A DNA stretch of 64,000 bases from Glossina fuscipes (Eukaryota; Arthropoda; Insecta; Diptera; Glossinidae). How positions within the stretch are numbered: the stretch's first letter is position 1; each line of letters opens with the position of its first letter. The position numbers were made by a program, and so were the translations under genes. Positions 40,168 through 53,734 of this stretch are shown piece after piece. The DNA lies in assembly GCF_014805625.2 (NCBI RefSeq), contig NW_023998490.1, forward strand, positions 713,231-777,230, written 5' to 3'. The notes beneath the pieces were generated by a model. That model was not told where the DNA came from. It ran no database searches and was given only the letters and a program-made list of their open reading frames with translations.

Positions 40168-41298
40168 CATAACAGATGTTCGTTATGTGAGTAAAGAGGG
40201 CTTTCTTAACATAATTTCGGTTATTAGTCCCTGCTCGTATTCACAAAATTTACTGGAAAAGTCTAGCAATTATGTCCATGATTGAGATCCCTTAAGCGCA
40301 TGTTCTAAAATATAGACGACAACAACATGTCCATATAAATCAACACGATGTAGCGAGATTGTAAGTGAGCTTTAAAAATAGTTGTGTAATCTACACATAC
40401 AATCATCAAAAGCCCTTTGCCTTTGCATATATAAGAAATTTGCTCAAGATGGAGGGTATCAACGATTCAATCCCAACGTACAGTTCTTTTCCGCTTACTT
40501 AACTTAATAGGTTTCGATTTCTCAATATTAAAATGAGCGTCTACTGGCGTATAGTAGATTTATGTACTAAATATAACCTTAATTGAATTGGGCAGTGTAT
40601 ACCACTCAATGAAGTATCGTAAGAGGATTATTAAAGATAATTCAGAGATGAGTGCACACGTTAATACCGTTAGGATGACACTATCACATTACTCATATCT
40701 AAAACGAGTCATTGGCAGGCAAAATGAAAACATATTTTGCCCAGTAAATATATTCGAGAATAAGATTAGGAAAGAGATTACGTCAATGAAATCTGATAAC
40801 TACAGTCACATCAATATATAGGAAATTTTGAATTCGTCGGTCGAACGAACTCTTGAATGCTCTGCGCTAAAAAGACTGCGCTTCAGAAACTTCAGTCAGC
40901 GACAAGGAGGATTTTTTCAAATTTTTTTATAGTTCTGTGCTCTCACTCGATTGAACATTAAAGAATGCTATCCAAAAACGGTTTCACATGAGACCTTCGA
41001 ATTCTTTACACGGTTCGAAAAAGGCACTTGGTTTAGAATGAAGTCGCCAAGAAAGATGAAGTAAACTTTAAAGACACTTTTTTTTTCGCAACTACGATTT
41101 CCAACTTGGCCATTACTATTAATTTTTTATCGGCGGATCGTGACTGTGATATAAATAATAGCTTTTTTTTTCGATGATTCACTTCAAGAGATTTATTTTA
41201 TAGTCGACTTTTGGCAGAGTATTTTTACTTAAAATCAGTGACATGTTTTTTTAAACTTTGTAGCATCAAAATATCGTATGTTTTTTACTAGATTTTCA

Positions 41299-41439
41299 AC
41301 AACAGTTATTATAGTCGATTTTCGGGATGGCTTTCAAAGCTTTATGCGATTCAACTTGTATCTCTTCAATCGAATGAAAACGTTTTTCCCAGATTGATCC
41401 TTTGAGTTTAAGAAGTAGCCAGAAGTCACATGTGGCTGA
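41299..41439 (-). pseudogene. Mariner-type transposase C-terminal fragment
   Basis: The minus-strand frame from 41439 reads SATCDFWLLLKLKGSIWEKR, then FHSIEEIQVESHKALKAIPK and IDYNNCC before a stop. This is the region after the last catalytic Asp in mariner transposases, where CDFFLFPKLK, RF.SIE and KAIPE.AY..CF are typical. Its reverse frames resemble the relic at 60.5-61.1 kb, so the two copies probably come from the same subfamily. No N-terminal or catalytic segment is recognisable around it. Confidence 0.6.
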
Positions 41440-42424
41440 TTGTTGAATGATGTGGCTTGAATTTAGTTATCTGTACGTTTTTTTTTGCCTTAATACTCAT
41501 CAAAGATGTCACACTTCAATAATTGAAAAATCGGACAGATTTAAATACTATGTACACCACTACTGACTAATAAAACGAATTAACATATTACCAGATTTAC
41601 ATTCAAGCAAGGTTGACGGTTAAATAACTGGTTGCAGGTCCTGCGTTTCTCAATGACGGAGAGCGTAGCAGTGCCGATACCCTAACCTCTTCGCAATCTC
41701 CATTATATACACAGCTATTCTTATCTTAAGAAATGAACGGTTGTCGGCAAAAAAAGATTTACAATTTATTATCTAGACCTGAGAGGAACATTGGGGGGGT
41801 CCCTCTTCTCTTCTGTGAAAAAAGATTTTTTTCTTTTTTATCCTAAACGATTGCTGACTATGGAGGCCACTCAACTACTCTCTCTACTATTCAGTCAGGG
41901 GAAGTTGTACCAGTGGGCTGGTGGGAAAAGGGCATGGATTACATATTTAAAACACAAATCGACCGCGGTATGGAATGAGGTTGCCCAAAAGAAGTTGTAT
42001 GTAACTCCTCCCAGCAGAAGCATTGAGAGACTCTCTTCCCAAAACTCGGAGTCTTATCGTGGGAAACATAGAAACAATAAATGATCAAATATTAGGAAGC
42101 TCTCGACGTTGACGAGATTTACGAGAGAAATGATTCCCACGCACTTTTCGTCATCGTGGGACGTGAGGAGCAACGGGGGGCCTCTTATTACGGTTGTTGC
42201 TCTACTCCTTGCGTGGCGTCAATTATCTCGCTTTTTGAATTAATACGTTATGTTGCCAGGCCGTGGGTACCCATGTAAAAATTCAAGAGGGAATTTTTAA
42301 ATAGCTTAAACCACAACTTTTCCCCTAATAAAATGTTTTACCGCTTACAGTTATAATAAAAGACCAACAACTGAACTTTGTTGTCTTGTAAATGTCGTCT
42401 ACTTTTTGCGAAAACACTTATAAG

Positions 42425-42900
42425 CTAGGTAGCTGCCAAAAATAGACCTACGTAGTTCAAGCTTATCCCCATGAATACATATATCAAATCACTATTCCAA
42501 TTCCCAATTTCAATCATAAAATACTGCAAATTAAACGACCTTCTCGTCATATGAATGGTTACCCCTTTTATGAGAAGTTTCACATAGGGAGCGATCCAAA
42601 AAATGAACCTATGCAATGCAAGCTTGCCTTAGTAAACTTATATGTCCAATTAGTATTTTGTGCGAATTTTAATTGTAAAATACTACAAAATAAACGATGT
42701 TCCCATATGCATGCTTATATTTTTTATGAGCACTCTTACACAGGGAGCGGCCCGAAAAAGAGACCTATTCAACGCAAACCTATCCTGGCACCATTTTTTA
42801 TCACAAAATAGTAAAGTTAAAAGCTTTCGATTAGACTTTAGCTTATGTTTTGTAAGAGCACTCATATGGTCGGAGGTAATCCAAAACCCGATGCCATTTC
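42425..42900 (+). repeat. Tandem repeat, period about 156-159 bp
   Basis: CATATGAATGGTTA at 42548 corresponds to CATATGCATGCTTA at 42704, followed in both by TTTTATGAG, ACA.AGGGAGCG and CCTAT.CAA.GCAA. Upstream, ATACTGCAAATTAAACGA (42521) matches the TACTACAAAATAAACGA stretch at 42681. Parts of a unit are visible before (CCAAAAATAGACCTACG near 42436) and after (GAGCACTC again at 42856). About three diverged units are present. Confidence 0.6.
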
Positions 42901-43329
42901 ATTTAAATGTTCCAACGTCAAAAATCGATAATTTTTTTCGTATAATTATTTACAAGATGAACATAAAATGATGACGTGATGAACACACTTCAAAATCGGC
43001 TTGATTGGGCCATTTCAATACAATGGGGCTAACCCACGCATCTAATTCAAATCTTGCGAATACGTGTAGGGTATTTAATACTAGTGCTGTACGGTTTTAA
43101 TTTGTTTTCTTTATATTGAAACAGCAAAAACAAACACATTATAGTGCAATTAATTTATTACGCCATTAATGCCAACTGCAAAGCATTTATTTTTATGGCA
43201 AACGTTATGAAGAAGAAAGTTTTTTTTTTTCTACTTACTATTAAATCCTTAAATAATATCATGTCTATATAAAACGTACATATCAGTCATTCATTTTTTA
43301 GGTCAAACTTTATGCAAAGAAAATAAAAA

Positions 43330-43353
43330 AATATATATATATATATATATATT
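43330..43353 (+). repeat. AT microsatellite
   Basis: A pure AT tract after AAATAAAAA. Confidence 0.9.
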
Positions 43354-43989
43354 TGTTTTCGTTTGAATCCTTAAATAAATAATACAATCAATATCAAAAT
43401 CCAAGCACTTATGGTTACTATCAACTAAGTATGTAATCATATTGCACACAATTCTTAGAATATTATTAGAAGAAGGAATTCATTATAGAGAGAAAATTTG
43501 TTTGCATTTAATTCGCTTTTCCAATAAGGGCTTTAAGAGACAAAATTGGGTATTTTTGTGTGAAGGCAAGGATATCTATCTGCCCGCCTGCTCGCCCATT
43601 GAAAGTTTTCCAAAATCTTAGCTTAGGCCTTTTTTTTTGTTTCTATTTTTACTTCGAAGCGATTTAAGCAATAAAATTAAATGAAAAAAAAAAAAAAAGG
43701 CAAACAAACTTAAGAGCTTTGCGCTGTTTATTTAGTTTTTATTGTCATGAGAATTATCTTATTTAATTATTTATGAAGAAGATAAACTTGAAGTGAAACG
43801 AAAGGAAACTTTGTGAAAAACAAATATAAACAAATAAATTCTTCAACGACTTCAAACACAACAACACAAGGCACAAACAATTTAAATAATTTATGACTAA
43901 AAATGTGGTAACAAAAAAAATAAATAAAAAAACATAACATAAAAAACAGAAAAACGAAAGCAAGATAATTGCTCCGTACACTCAAACGA

Positions 43990-44375
43990 TCTGCTTGCGT
44001 CTTGGAATATTTATACCTTACACCACCTGTGATACGAGGTTATATTAGGCTTATGCTGATGTTAGCCGCATCCAGAAAGACTTGAGATATGTCTACCATT
44101 TGTTATTATCATAATCAGTGTCTTGCAACGTTCTAAGTTTGTTTGTCTGTCTGTCTTCCCGTATTTTTGGAAATATTTTGATGCACCGACACCGACATGT
44201 TTTGACCCAAGGATGAACCCAATTGAAAAAATTAATCAAAGCGGATCACCTTTTCAACCACTTCCCATATAACGCCTTATTCTGAAAAGTTGTTCCATGA
44301 ATGACTGCATTAAGCGAAGTGGCGTAGGGTATTTAATGGCGGGCTGATTGTTCTTACTTGTTCTTCTCTATTTTG
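43990..44375 (+). repeat. Dispersed repeat family A, best copy
   Basis: This copy starts near a TTTATACCTTACACC stretch and contains a tract of TGTCTGTCTGTC, then TTTTTGGAAATATTTTGATG, and ends CGTAGGGTATTTAATGGC...ACTTGTTCTTC. Related copies occur at about 12.90-13.20, 20.95-21.33 (reverse orientation), 50.40-50.62, 53.74-54.10 and 57.22-57.56 kb. The shared features are an opening like TATACTCT..CA, GGTATA.TAAG, and a GCAATTTTT.AG.TATT..GATG block. It carries no protein-coding frame. The class is unknown. Confidence 0.6.
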
Positions 44376-45879
44376 TATAAAATGTAGATGTTAAATTAAG
44401 AATATTGCTATTATTGTGTTCTAAAAATATGTAGCCTTAGCGAAAAAACTGAAGCATATTAACTTAATGCCCTGCTTTGCTACGCAACGAAGAGAGAGAG
44501 TGTTCGTCAGCAATAGTACCCATTAGCTGTTAGTACGATTTTTGCACATCTTCCATTGTTACATATTTGCTTGTCGAACTTACCACAATAATGTCATCTC
44601 GTTAAAGACCTAAGGATCAATTTGTATTAATACAATCGAATGAAAGAAGAAGCAGACTTTTTTTTTATAGGTAAGAAATAAACTTTATCTTAATCGGTTG
44701 GATTTTTTCTTTAGTTTTGCGGTGAGGATTGTCCTTGAAATGGATACTACAGTCGCAATTGCATTGTGGACATAAATTATCTTTGCACATGAATACTAGG
44801 TATTACTGGGTACTAAATACCTAAAAGGTGCTCCAGCAAAAGTTTAGTAATCCGTTGATTGATTGATATTGAGGTTATGACCTCTACTTTATTGAGGTTA
44901 GGACCTCTACTTTAATCAGGGAATGTTGGTGATCAATGACTATTAGTACTTTGATTGTAGTTCACGTGAATGACTGATTGTATCGTTGTCAAGACGATTT
45001 TGTCTTGTTGTTTTGACGTTTTATTGCTATACCACGGATCGAGGCGAATTTTCTTATCAAATATAGTCCTTAACTTTCTCTATCGGCCTTGCATGTTTAT
45101 GTCTTTCAAGAAGATACAGAACAACACGAAGTTTTAAAAGAAACAATGAATCTTTTGCTAAACGACAAAGTTAGGATAACGAACAATACGGCCCTAAGCC
45201 GCTGATAAAATTGTTATGATTGAACGCGGCTTTCGTTAGACATGTTTCTCAAGCTTTCCTAAATCGCGCATTTTTTTTTTTTGTTTAATGACGAACTTTC
45301 ACAAGATGAAACGTCAAAAGAAAAGTACATATTTTACAACATGATCTTGAGGGAAGCAAAGCAGAAAGGCTAATCACCTTTGAAATGTTGCAATAACAAT
45401 CTCATTTCTAACAGTGGGCAGAGGCAATCAGTTTTCCACGGTCAAGTTTGGCAGACGATAACGACAGATAAAGACACAATAAAAAGCAAAAGTCTTGACA
45501 TAAGCAAGAGTCCAAAGGATGTAACCGTCATTACATACCTAGAGATTGCCCATAGTTACCGAAAATGGACAAAGTCGGCCTATAAGCATTTTTCGATTAT
45601 GCGTATTCGGAGATGGGAATCTTTTTTCGTCAACGGACTAATTTTAATTTTCATATCAGTGAAGGCAGATACAATTCATTTGTGGCATTGTTATGAGCGA
45701 CGAAATTAAAGTATATCAAATTTTGATTGCAGCGGATCGAATGCGGCCCGTAGGCCGGCGGTTGCCCATGTCTGATCATTAGTCTACGATCATCGACTTT
45801 TAACAAATTTGCAGGTAACTCGCAAAATCAATACGCACTGGACCTTGTAGGATGGACTGAACGAAAAAGCATAATAAAC

Positions 45880-46560
45880 AAGTAAGAAAATTAAATTCGG
45901 TAGGAACCGAATCTTCTATGCTCATCATCGCTCACTTCAAAATAGGACTGATTTCTCATGGTTTATAATATGCAGTAGCCACAGCTGATTTGTTGTATTT
46001 TCAAAATAAAAGCTTTTGTCGTAAAGGCATATGGGCATTATAGGCGTGTCCTTTAAAAACTTTAGGACATTTCCAAATTCTTTTACAAACTTATTGGCGT
46101 TATCTTCATTTTCGCAAAGCAACAGATAGAAAGACGAACAGGCGAACATGTTTACATGTATCCAAGATTTGAAACTGGCCAAGAATTTGTATAATTTGTG
46201 AGGTTTTTGAAGCTCTTTTCTGCGTCTTGTAAAGGTATTGAAAAAAATAATTAAACTTTCATATAATATTAGGTAGGCGTGGTTAATTTTCTCCATTCTT
46301 GTACACGCAAATGCTACAACATTACCCATAGGATCTGGTTCAAATTTTTCTGCATTTAGTTGCTACAGTTTATGAGTAGTGGTCAAAAAACCAGTTTTTC
46401 ATTCCCAATGAAAAACAGAGGTTGTCTCAGTTTACGCGGTACTATGGTCGTGTCCTCCGACCTATTTGGCCCATATTCAATGCCGATCTGCGTGCAAGAA
46501 CTCTTATCGTTTCTCCCCAATTTGCTATGTTTAGCTTCANNNNNNNNNNAAAAAAAAAAC
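45880..46560 (+). repeat. Dispersed repeat family C copy containing an assembly gap
   Basis: The stretch starts AACAAGTAAGAAAATTAAATTCGGTAGGAACCGAATC, a motif common at the ends of fly dispersed repeats. From 46360 it contains CAGTTTATGAGTAGTGG, CATTCCCAATG, CAATGCCGATCTGCGTGCAAG and TTTCTCCCCAATTTG. It shares these with copies near 120-360 and 37.93-38.19 kb. An open minus-strand frame at 45937-46329 (130 codons) lies inside; it has no similarity I can name and is taken as repeat-derived. Confidence 0.5.
46540..46549. other. Assembly gap (10 N)
   Basis: Ten undetermined bases interrupt the family C repeat and are followed directly by a poly-A run. The true missing length is unknown. It lies in the 16.8 kb intron, so the exon model is unaffected. 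Confidence 0.98.
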
Positions 46561-48547
46561 AAATTACAATATAAAAATATTAATAATAATTATTCCATAA
46601 AAAAATTAAATTTCCTAATTCGATAAGCGAACGATAAAATCCTTACTAAGCACGTACTTATTAATTTACATTGTTAGATCAATGGCACTAAAGAAAAAAG
46701 AAAAAATGAACAATTAAGCCAAGATAAGATCGATGTGTAGGAAAGTGAGTAATTTTTCTAAATTCGAACGTGTTGAAAGTCAATCACCTATATCACATGT
46801 GACTTTCCTACATTTTAAAATTTAATTGCATTGTAATGAAAGCAAAGCGAAAAAACATGTATATTTTATCGAAATATATCGAAGAAACTTATTTACTCCG
46901 TTTATAAGGCAACACTGCAATTAAAAGTAAAAGTTCAGTATTTAATTATTGAAATCGTTAAAGTACTAGAAAACAAACTTAACAAATACTTACAAATATA
47001 TAAAGAGTAATGAAAAGTAAAAGTTTAATAAGATTTCAGTCTTTAATTGCTGGAATCGATAAAACGTACGTACAACGTAGGAAACAACAAATTTAATGTA
47101 CATTTATATAAACGAACATATTCACCTATCCATTTTCGTCCTTTTAGTGGACAGTGGACTGTGGATGTTGCACTGTTAACTAATGGCTCTATAAATTTTG
47201 AAAAAAATCATCATGAATCATCAGTTTAGCTTTAGCTCCTCTCTTGTGAGCTTTGCCATATAATTTGACATCCCTGGCTAGCTTTCTTCCATAGTACGGG
47301 CTTTACCTGTGCTTACGACTTTCTCCATCTCACAGTAAATCCAGTGGCGTAGCTGCTGGTTGAATCGCCCTTGGGAGCTATCATTAACATGCTCCCACAC
47401 GTGTCACATACATCGGCTGCAGGTTGGGTGAAACGTCAGTTAAGAGAAAAATTCAACCAATATGCCGCGAAGGGACTCATGGGTTTTGGTGAGATCGGTT
47501 TTTCCATTACGTTTTCAAGTAAAGAAGATCTTCAGCAGACGAGACTTGAATCCCTTCTTAATCGGCTCACCAACACCCACAAAATTTTAGATCGAAAGCT
47601 ACATGAATTTGAAATTGCGGATTTTTACTTATGGCCGACGTGTACTGGTTATCGCATTTCCGGCCTAAAACGTTAGATGCCTCTGCCAAATACTTGGCTT
47701 GGAAATTTTGTTCAAAAAGAAACTCGAATGCTTTTGTTAAATAACGATTTGCATGCTATAAAATTGCTCTTCATATTTTCACTTTAAAATTAATTTTTTC
47801 TCAATTCTTACATGTTATGGGAAATAGATCAAAGTCGTCCGTATGGCGGGCGGATACTCTTTTCAAATTTGATTTCTACTTCTCTTCTTCTTTGCATCCT
47901 AGCTTAGTAAGGCAGGTAAGCGGCAAAACGAGTGTACGTCTAAATGAACACGGAACCTGACATTGATCAACACTATATGTGACACATTTAATGAATGGAA
48001 TCTCTGTTGTTTATATTTCTGAACATAACAACGGGTAGGAGGGACATGTGTGCCACATTTCTAGTTTTCGATAATGGGTATTATTAACTCAAACGATGTT
48101 GTAATTGTCACAACAATGTTATTATTTATTGTTACAGACATTACTGATTGCATTCGTCACAGCTTTGCTGCAGACAATAAAGCTTAACTTTCTGACATCT
48201 TTAATGTATTGACATATTTTTCTTTTTACTAAAACTTCTACTCGAAGTTTTCTTTTTGCAAAGAGCATTGTAATCACTTATGTGTTGAAAAAAAATCCCT
48301 ACTCGCTTATGTGTATATATATACAACTATATATATTACTTGTTGTAAGGGCAAACAAGTAAACATATGAATATACGGATGTGTCAACGCAAAAAAAAAA
48401 AAAAGAAAAGAAAAACTTATTTAAACATATTCTTATCGGTAATACTAACTACAATGTCAGCATATATACACAAACATAATGGGTAAAACAAATATAACTA
48501 CTTATTGTAGGACACAATAAAATAATGATAATGATAAAAATAACAAT

Positions 48548-48577
48548 AACAATAATAATAATAATAATAATAATAAT
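48548..48577 (+). repeat. AAT microsatellite
   Basis: Consecutive AAT units, preceded by AAC/AAT mixed triplets. Confidence 0.9.
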
Positions 48578-51500
48578 AGTACAATATATGAAGATAAGAT
48601 AAGCGAGTGAGGAAATACAGACAGACAAAAAGAGTCAGCCTGTCGTACAGTGATATTCGCATAAGATGAGCGATAGGGCATGAGAGACGGAGAGAGAACC
48701 ACCATAAGACAGCTACAGTCATAATTAATGCAATTCTCAATATTTGTGCACAAAAGTATTGGTTTTGTGTTTGTTTACACTAAAACTACTAACTAAATGC
48801 ACTCCACACACACTCACTTTATATGTTCGCATGCATCAAGTTACGTAGAAAGATACTACACTCGCAGTGTCGTTGTTGTTGATATTTTGCAATAGTAGGT
48901 AATTAAATCTTTGTTAAACCAAACAACAACAAACATTACAATTCTAATAATAAATATAAACAATGCACGCCTCAGCAAGAGAAAAAAGAACGAAAACCGT
49001 TTACTCAGCTTTTCTTATTTTTATGAATATCTTGCCTGAACTGGATTTTATGGTCTTTTTTTTTTCTTTTTCGTTTTAATTTTTTCTTGTTTTTCTTTAG
49101 TGTGGATTAAAGGAAGGAAACAAAAAAAAAAACAAAAAAAAAAATTGTATGTATGTATAAACACAAAAAACCATTAACCTTTGTATGAATGATAAGCTTT
49201 TTAAATATTATATTACTATTTAACGCGCTTCTCTTCTTCTTGCTAGTAGTTTATATTTCCGTATGTATATACGTATATACGTGGATATATGTTTTTTTTT
49301 TTTTGTGTTTTTTGTTTCTATAAATTGTTTATTTTACGATTTAACGTTTTTTTTTTTTTTTCTTTTTTCTTTCTTGTTACTTATACATCCATTTTTTTTG
49401 TTTTAATCTTTAAATAAAAAAATAAACAAAATGTAAGCATTACTAATAATTGCCGATAATTAAAGTGGTTATAAATAAACTTTGTTTCAAATCTCTATTC
49501 GCAAGTTTATTTAACTGTTCGCTAGATTTATTCGAGAGAAGTGCTTTTTTCCTTTCCCCTATATAATTAAAACATTTCATTATTATCGCTACAAAATCTA
49601 TTATTTACAGATAATATTATATACATGCTAAATGGGTTTAACCACTTTGCCATACTATTTTGTTACAAGAGAATTGAAAAATTTGCAATTTATTTCAAAT
49701 ATTCAAATTACTTTTGCAAAACTTCTTACTTTGAATACATATATCAAATTTATTATATCGTAGGTAATATTTTCTTTTGCAAAAATGTGCAAATGTTTCA
49801 AATCTTGAATACAAGTATTTATAATGTTTAGAAGAGCAGCTAAAAAAAACCGTATTCGTAATTAGCATATGGTTTGTAGCAAGCATTTCAGGCATGCGTT
49901 CGATAACTCTTGCTCTCCGCAGTACGGACAGAAATAGCAATCAACCCAACTAAGTAGGTGTATAAATGCTCAGTATTGCTAATAAGCGTTTAAACAAAGG
50001 ACCGTCAGTAGACAAACAAACAGACGAACATAATTTACATAATCTATTAGGATCATTAAAGTATATAGAGATACTTTATGGAATACCTTGCCCGCTCTGC
50101 CAGCTAGACCAATGGCAAGAGCATTTCCCTCATTCTTCTCTCTACTGGTCAATGGCGGATATAGAATAGCGCAAGATCGTCCGTCAAGTGTTCACTTACA
50201 GCCATAATCAAAATGACGTGTGCAATCAAGCTTAATAATCATTTGGATTCCCTCAGCCAACGTCAGGATGTCCCGCTTTTTATCATCATTCTTGAAGTTC
50301 TTTTTCACTTTTGAGAGTGTTTGAAAGCAATTGGGCGCTTATTATGCGCTACAACGTTTCTACTATACGGTATGTTTAATTTATGCAGACGTACGTAGCA
50401 TGCAGAAGGTCTTAAAATAGATGCACCTAAATGTCTCCCCACGTGAACTTGTGTTGAAGCAACAGGTCGCAAATTTTTAAGGTATCTTGATGAAGTTTAT
50501 CGCACTGATTTGCTTTGACGCAAGGACGAATACAATTGAAAATGATTTCTTGGGGCATTTGACCAAGATTTCATAGTTACAGGATAAAATTATTTTGTAT
50601 TTTTGAATAAATTTTCTAATGTGTACATTATTAAGCATAGAGAAAAGTCAAGCTTTTGCCGGTTATTTGTTCCATTCATTTCACATTTACTTGAACGTAT
50701 TTGGCAGTTTCCTATAGATGTTACTGTGCATTACAAATTTTCGGCTAGCAAGGTCACTCCAAAGTGTATTAAATTAGTTCCGACCACAATATACAGACGC
50801 TCTTGACTTGAAAAATGCTCTATGGCTTGAGAAAATGCCAAGAATTTTTTCTAAAATACATTCACATACACATTCATAAGGAGGAGGGAATCCAACAAGG
50901 ACGGATGGACGCGAAATGCACAGCTAACTGCTTAAATCTTATAAAGCATATTAATAGAAAGTTGTTGTTTGTGTCTTGCCGATATACCAGAGTATATGCA
51001 GGCAGAGAAACCTACATATTAGGAGCGTTTCATTCGAAATCAATATGTATTTAGACAAAAGATTTCGTCTAACATCACGAAAATCTTCATAGATATAGAA
51101 GCGAAGAACTTTTTTATCTTTATCAATCTCGTTTAAGTTTTTTCTTTGCTTTCAATCAATCTCTGTTTTCCTAAGTTAAATCGGAAATATTTTTATCTAA
51201 TTTTTTTGTTTTACTTTCAAAATTAAACTAGAAAGAAAAGTAAGGGTTTTTCGAAAAACGATATATTAATTAACAATTGTTCTCCGTAATTATGATTGTA
51301 GATACCCTGCCCTTTTTGTCCGAAGACTGATAAAATTCGACATCATCACAAAATCTCGACGATAATCTGCTGTCACTGTTCAGACTAGCTTGAGATCTAT
51401 ATAAGTGGAGTTCTTATGAAGGGCTATAAACAACCACGATAAAGACAAATTGAGCATAAATTTTTTTTGTGGTTTGTAGTAGACCTTTAGAAAAAAACCA

Positions 51501-53209
51501 GAGTTCAACTATTATAGAAAAAGACATATCGCACGCATTGTCGCAAAATGCATATTAAATATTGTTTTCATCCAAACAGATTTTTAACGCAGCCCCCCGA
51601 GCATTTCTCTGTCTCGTTTAAGTTTTTTTTTTTTGTCTGCCATTACGCAAATCTGTTTTGCCTTTCCTATTTTTCCTTATATGCATGACGGAACTGTAAT
51701 AACGAACATCTTTTTTTTTTTACCATTGGCATGTTTGTTTTTATTCGTAAGGCAACAATTTGACATCATTTTCAAGCTACAGACAACTTATCCCGAACTG
51801 GTTTATTTCTATATGTAGAATGACTTTAGAAAAACAAAAAGTGACACCACCTAAACTATTCCGACATTGCATTAAGGAAAGATCTATCAAAACTGAAACA
51901 TTATCAAGTATTCTGAGAGAGAACATAACTAATATCGTATAGCACCCTACATAATACTGATGGCAAGTCTATGTAAGAATATTATTTTTAAGCTTTAAGC
52001 TGCTACTGTATATATTATTTCGCGTGCGAATAGGTCGAATTATGTGCCAAAAACGCCTTCTGCGGGTAGCATCACTTCTAATGTTCAATGCAAAGGAAAG
52101 CGCTGCTGATAAACATCGACTGCTTTGAGTGACGGACAATGATATCACATAGCCAACATTGCAGCATTGTAAGTGAAAAATTGCCAATACTCGTTATTGA
52201 CGACGAACCCTTATACCGATTGCTTCAAGGCCATCCTATGTATTGAAAGTTACCAGAGACGCATAGCTTACCGAAGTATTTTAAAAGTAATAGAACTGCT
52301 GCTAGTGAACTAATAAAATTGAGTGGAGTTTCAAAGAAAGATCGGTCGCCATGTAAAAAAGAAAAAAATTCATCGTTAAATATGGCAACACTCGACTATG
52401 TATTGTTTAACTCATCAACTAAAGACCTTGCCAGATGTATTCGGTACGGAGTGATACTTGATTAAGTAAAGCTTCTTACACAAGATTAGCGAAATATGAG
52501 ACTTACCGAGAATAATCTCAAAAGCCAAGTTTTGAAATGCGAAAGTGTTAATGATTAATTTGTTTCCTCTTTTTTTTTTTAATCAAGTTGTGGTTTTACT
52601 AGGCAGTAATGCTTAATGCCAATAAAAAACTATGACTTTATTTATATATATTAACTTAATTTATATTAGCAAAATTAAAAAAAGTATTTTTTAAATCTTT
52701 CTATTGATATGTAGTAAAACTTATACCGATAGGGAGGGAGAGCATAGATATTTTGAAGTATGTAAAAAATAGTTTATAATTCAAAAAGTTCTGTATAAGT
52801 AGGTTTGTTCCCTTATCTTTAAAGCTCTCAAACATTTCACACGTTTGTTTATGCGGTCGGCCTACCTGCTCCCATATGACTATGCGAAGCACTCTTACAT
52901 ACAGCCTTGTTCAGTCTCTAACAATATATTGAAGTATTTTAAATAGTTTCGGGGGATTAGCGAAAAAAAAACGGAAAAGACGAGGGGAAAAAAGAAAAAG
53001 ACCTTCAATCCTTAAGAAAACATTTTAAATGTCTCGAGTGCCTTGCATACTTGAATAATAGCACATTGTATCATTGAGATTAGATAACCATCTATCTATC
53101 TATCATGCTAACATAAGCGAATATCAACAAGCAAATCTGTCTCTGTAATTACTAATAAAAAGCGGAAAGAAACTCGAAATCTGTTTATAAATCAACCAAA
53201 AATATATAT

Positions 53210-53236
53210 AAAAAAAAAAAAAAAAAAAAAAAAAAA
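53210..53236 (+). repeat. A27 homopolymer
   Basis: An uninterrupted run of 27 A after a short TA tract. There is no adjacent retroelement frame, so a retroposon tail is not supported. Confidence 0.9.
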
Positions 53237-53734
53237 TATTTTTTATATAATTTTCTACATTAATCGGCAATTCTCATAATCACATAAATACGACAAGAAA
53301 GACGATATATGCTTATCATCATTAGTAATCTGCGAGAGATTTTTACTTTCATTATTTGCTCAGCTTTTCCGCCTCTTATCACTATTGTAGATAATAAAAA
53401 TTAAGCACCTTTTTAATAAAACAATTTGATCTTTAACTTATAAAAGCTTATATTTTTTTTTATGAATGTGTGTAGCACAAATTGTTTCAGCGATAACCCT
53501 CATCACCCATATACTATGTAAATGTATATAAATGCATATGTATATACATTTTTTAAATCTTCTCCCATCATTTACGTTACATCAGGCACCTTCTTCGCCG
53601 ACATTTACTGACATTTCTTATCTGCATTGTGGAAGTAATTTCAACATATACATACACATTAATTCAATCTTATTCATTCATATGCGTATATATATATGTA
53701 TATGCTAAGAATACCGTTATTGTTGTTGCTTCAG

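Noticed and set aside
45380..45709. 109-codon plus-strand frame
   Set aside because: No recognisable motif and no splice context. It is flanked by repeat sequence and left unassigned.
47371..47676. 101-codon plus-strand frame with higher GC content
   Set aside because: No family is recognised, and nothing links it to the gene. Probably a transposon remnant, but evidence is too thin for a call.
53210..53236. A27 run as the tail of a retroposed gene
   Set aside because: No reverse transcriptase, SINE promoter or processed coding sequence adjoins it.
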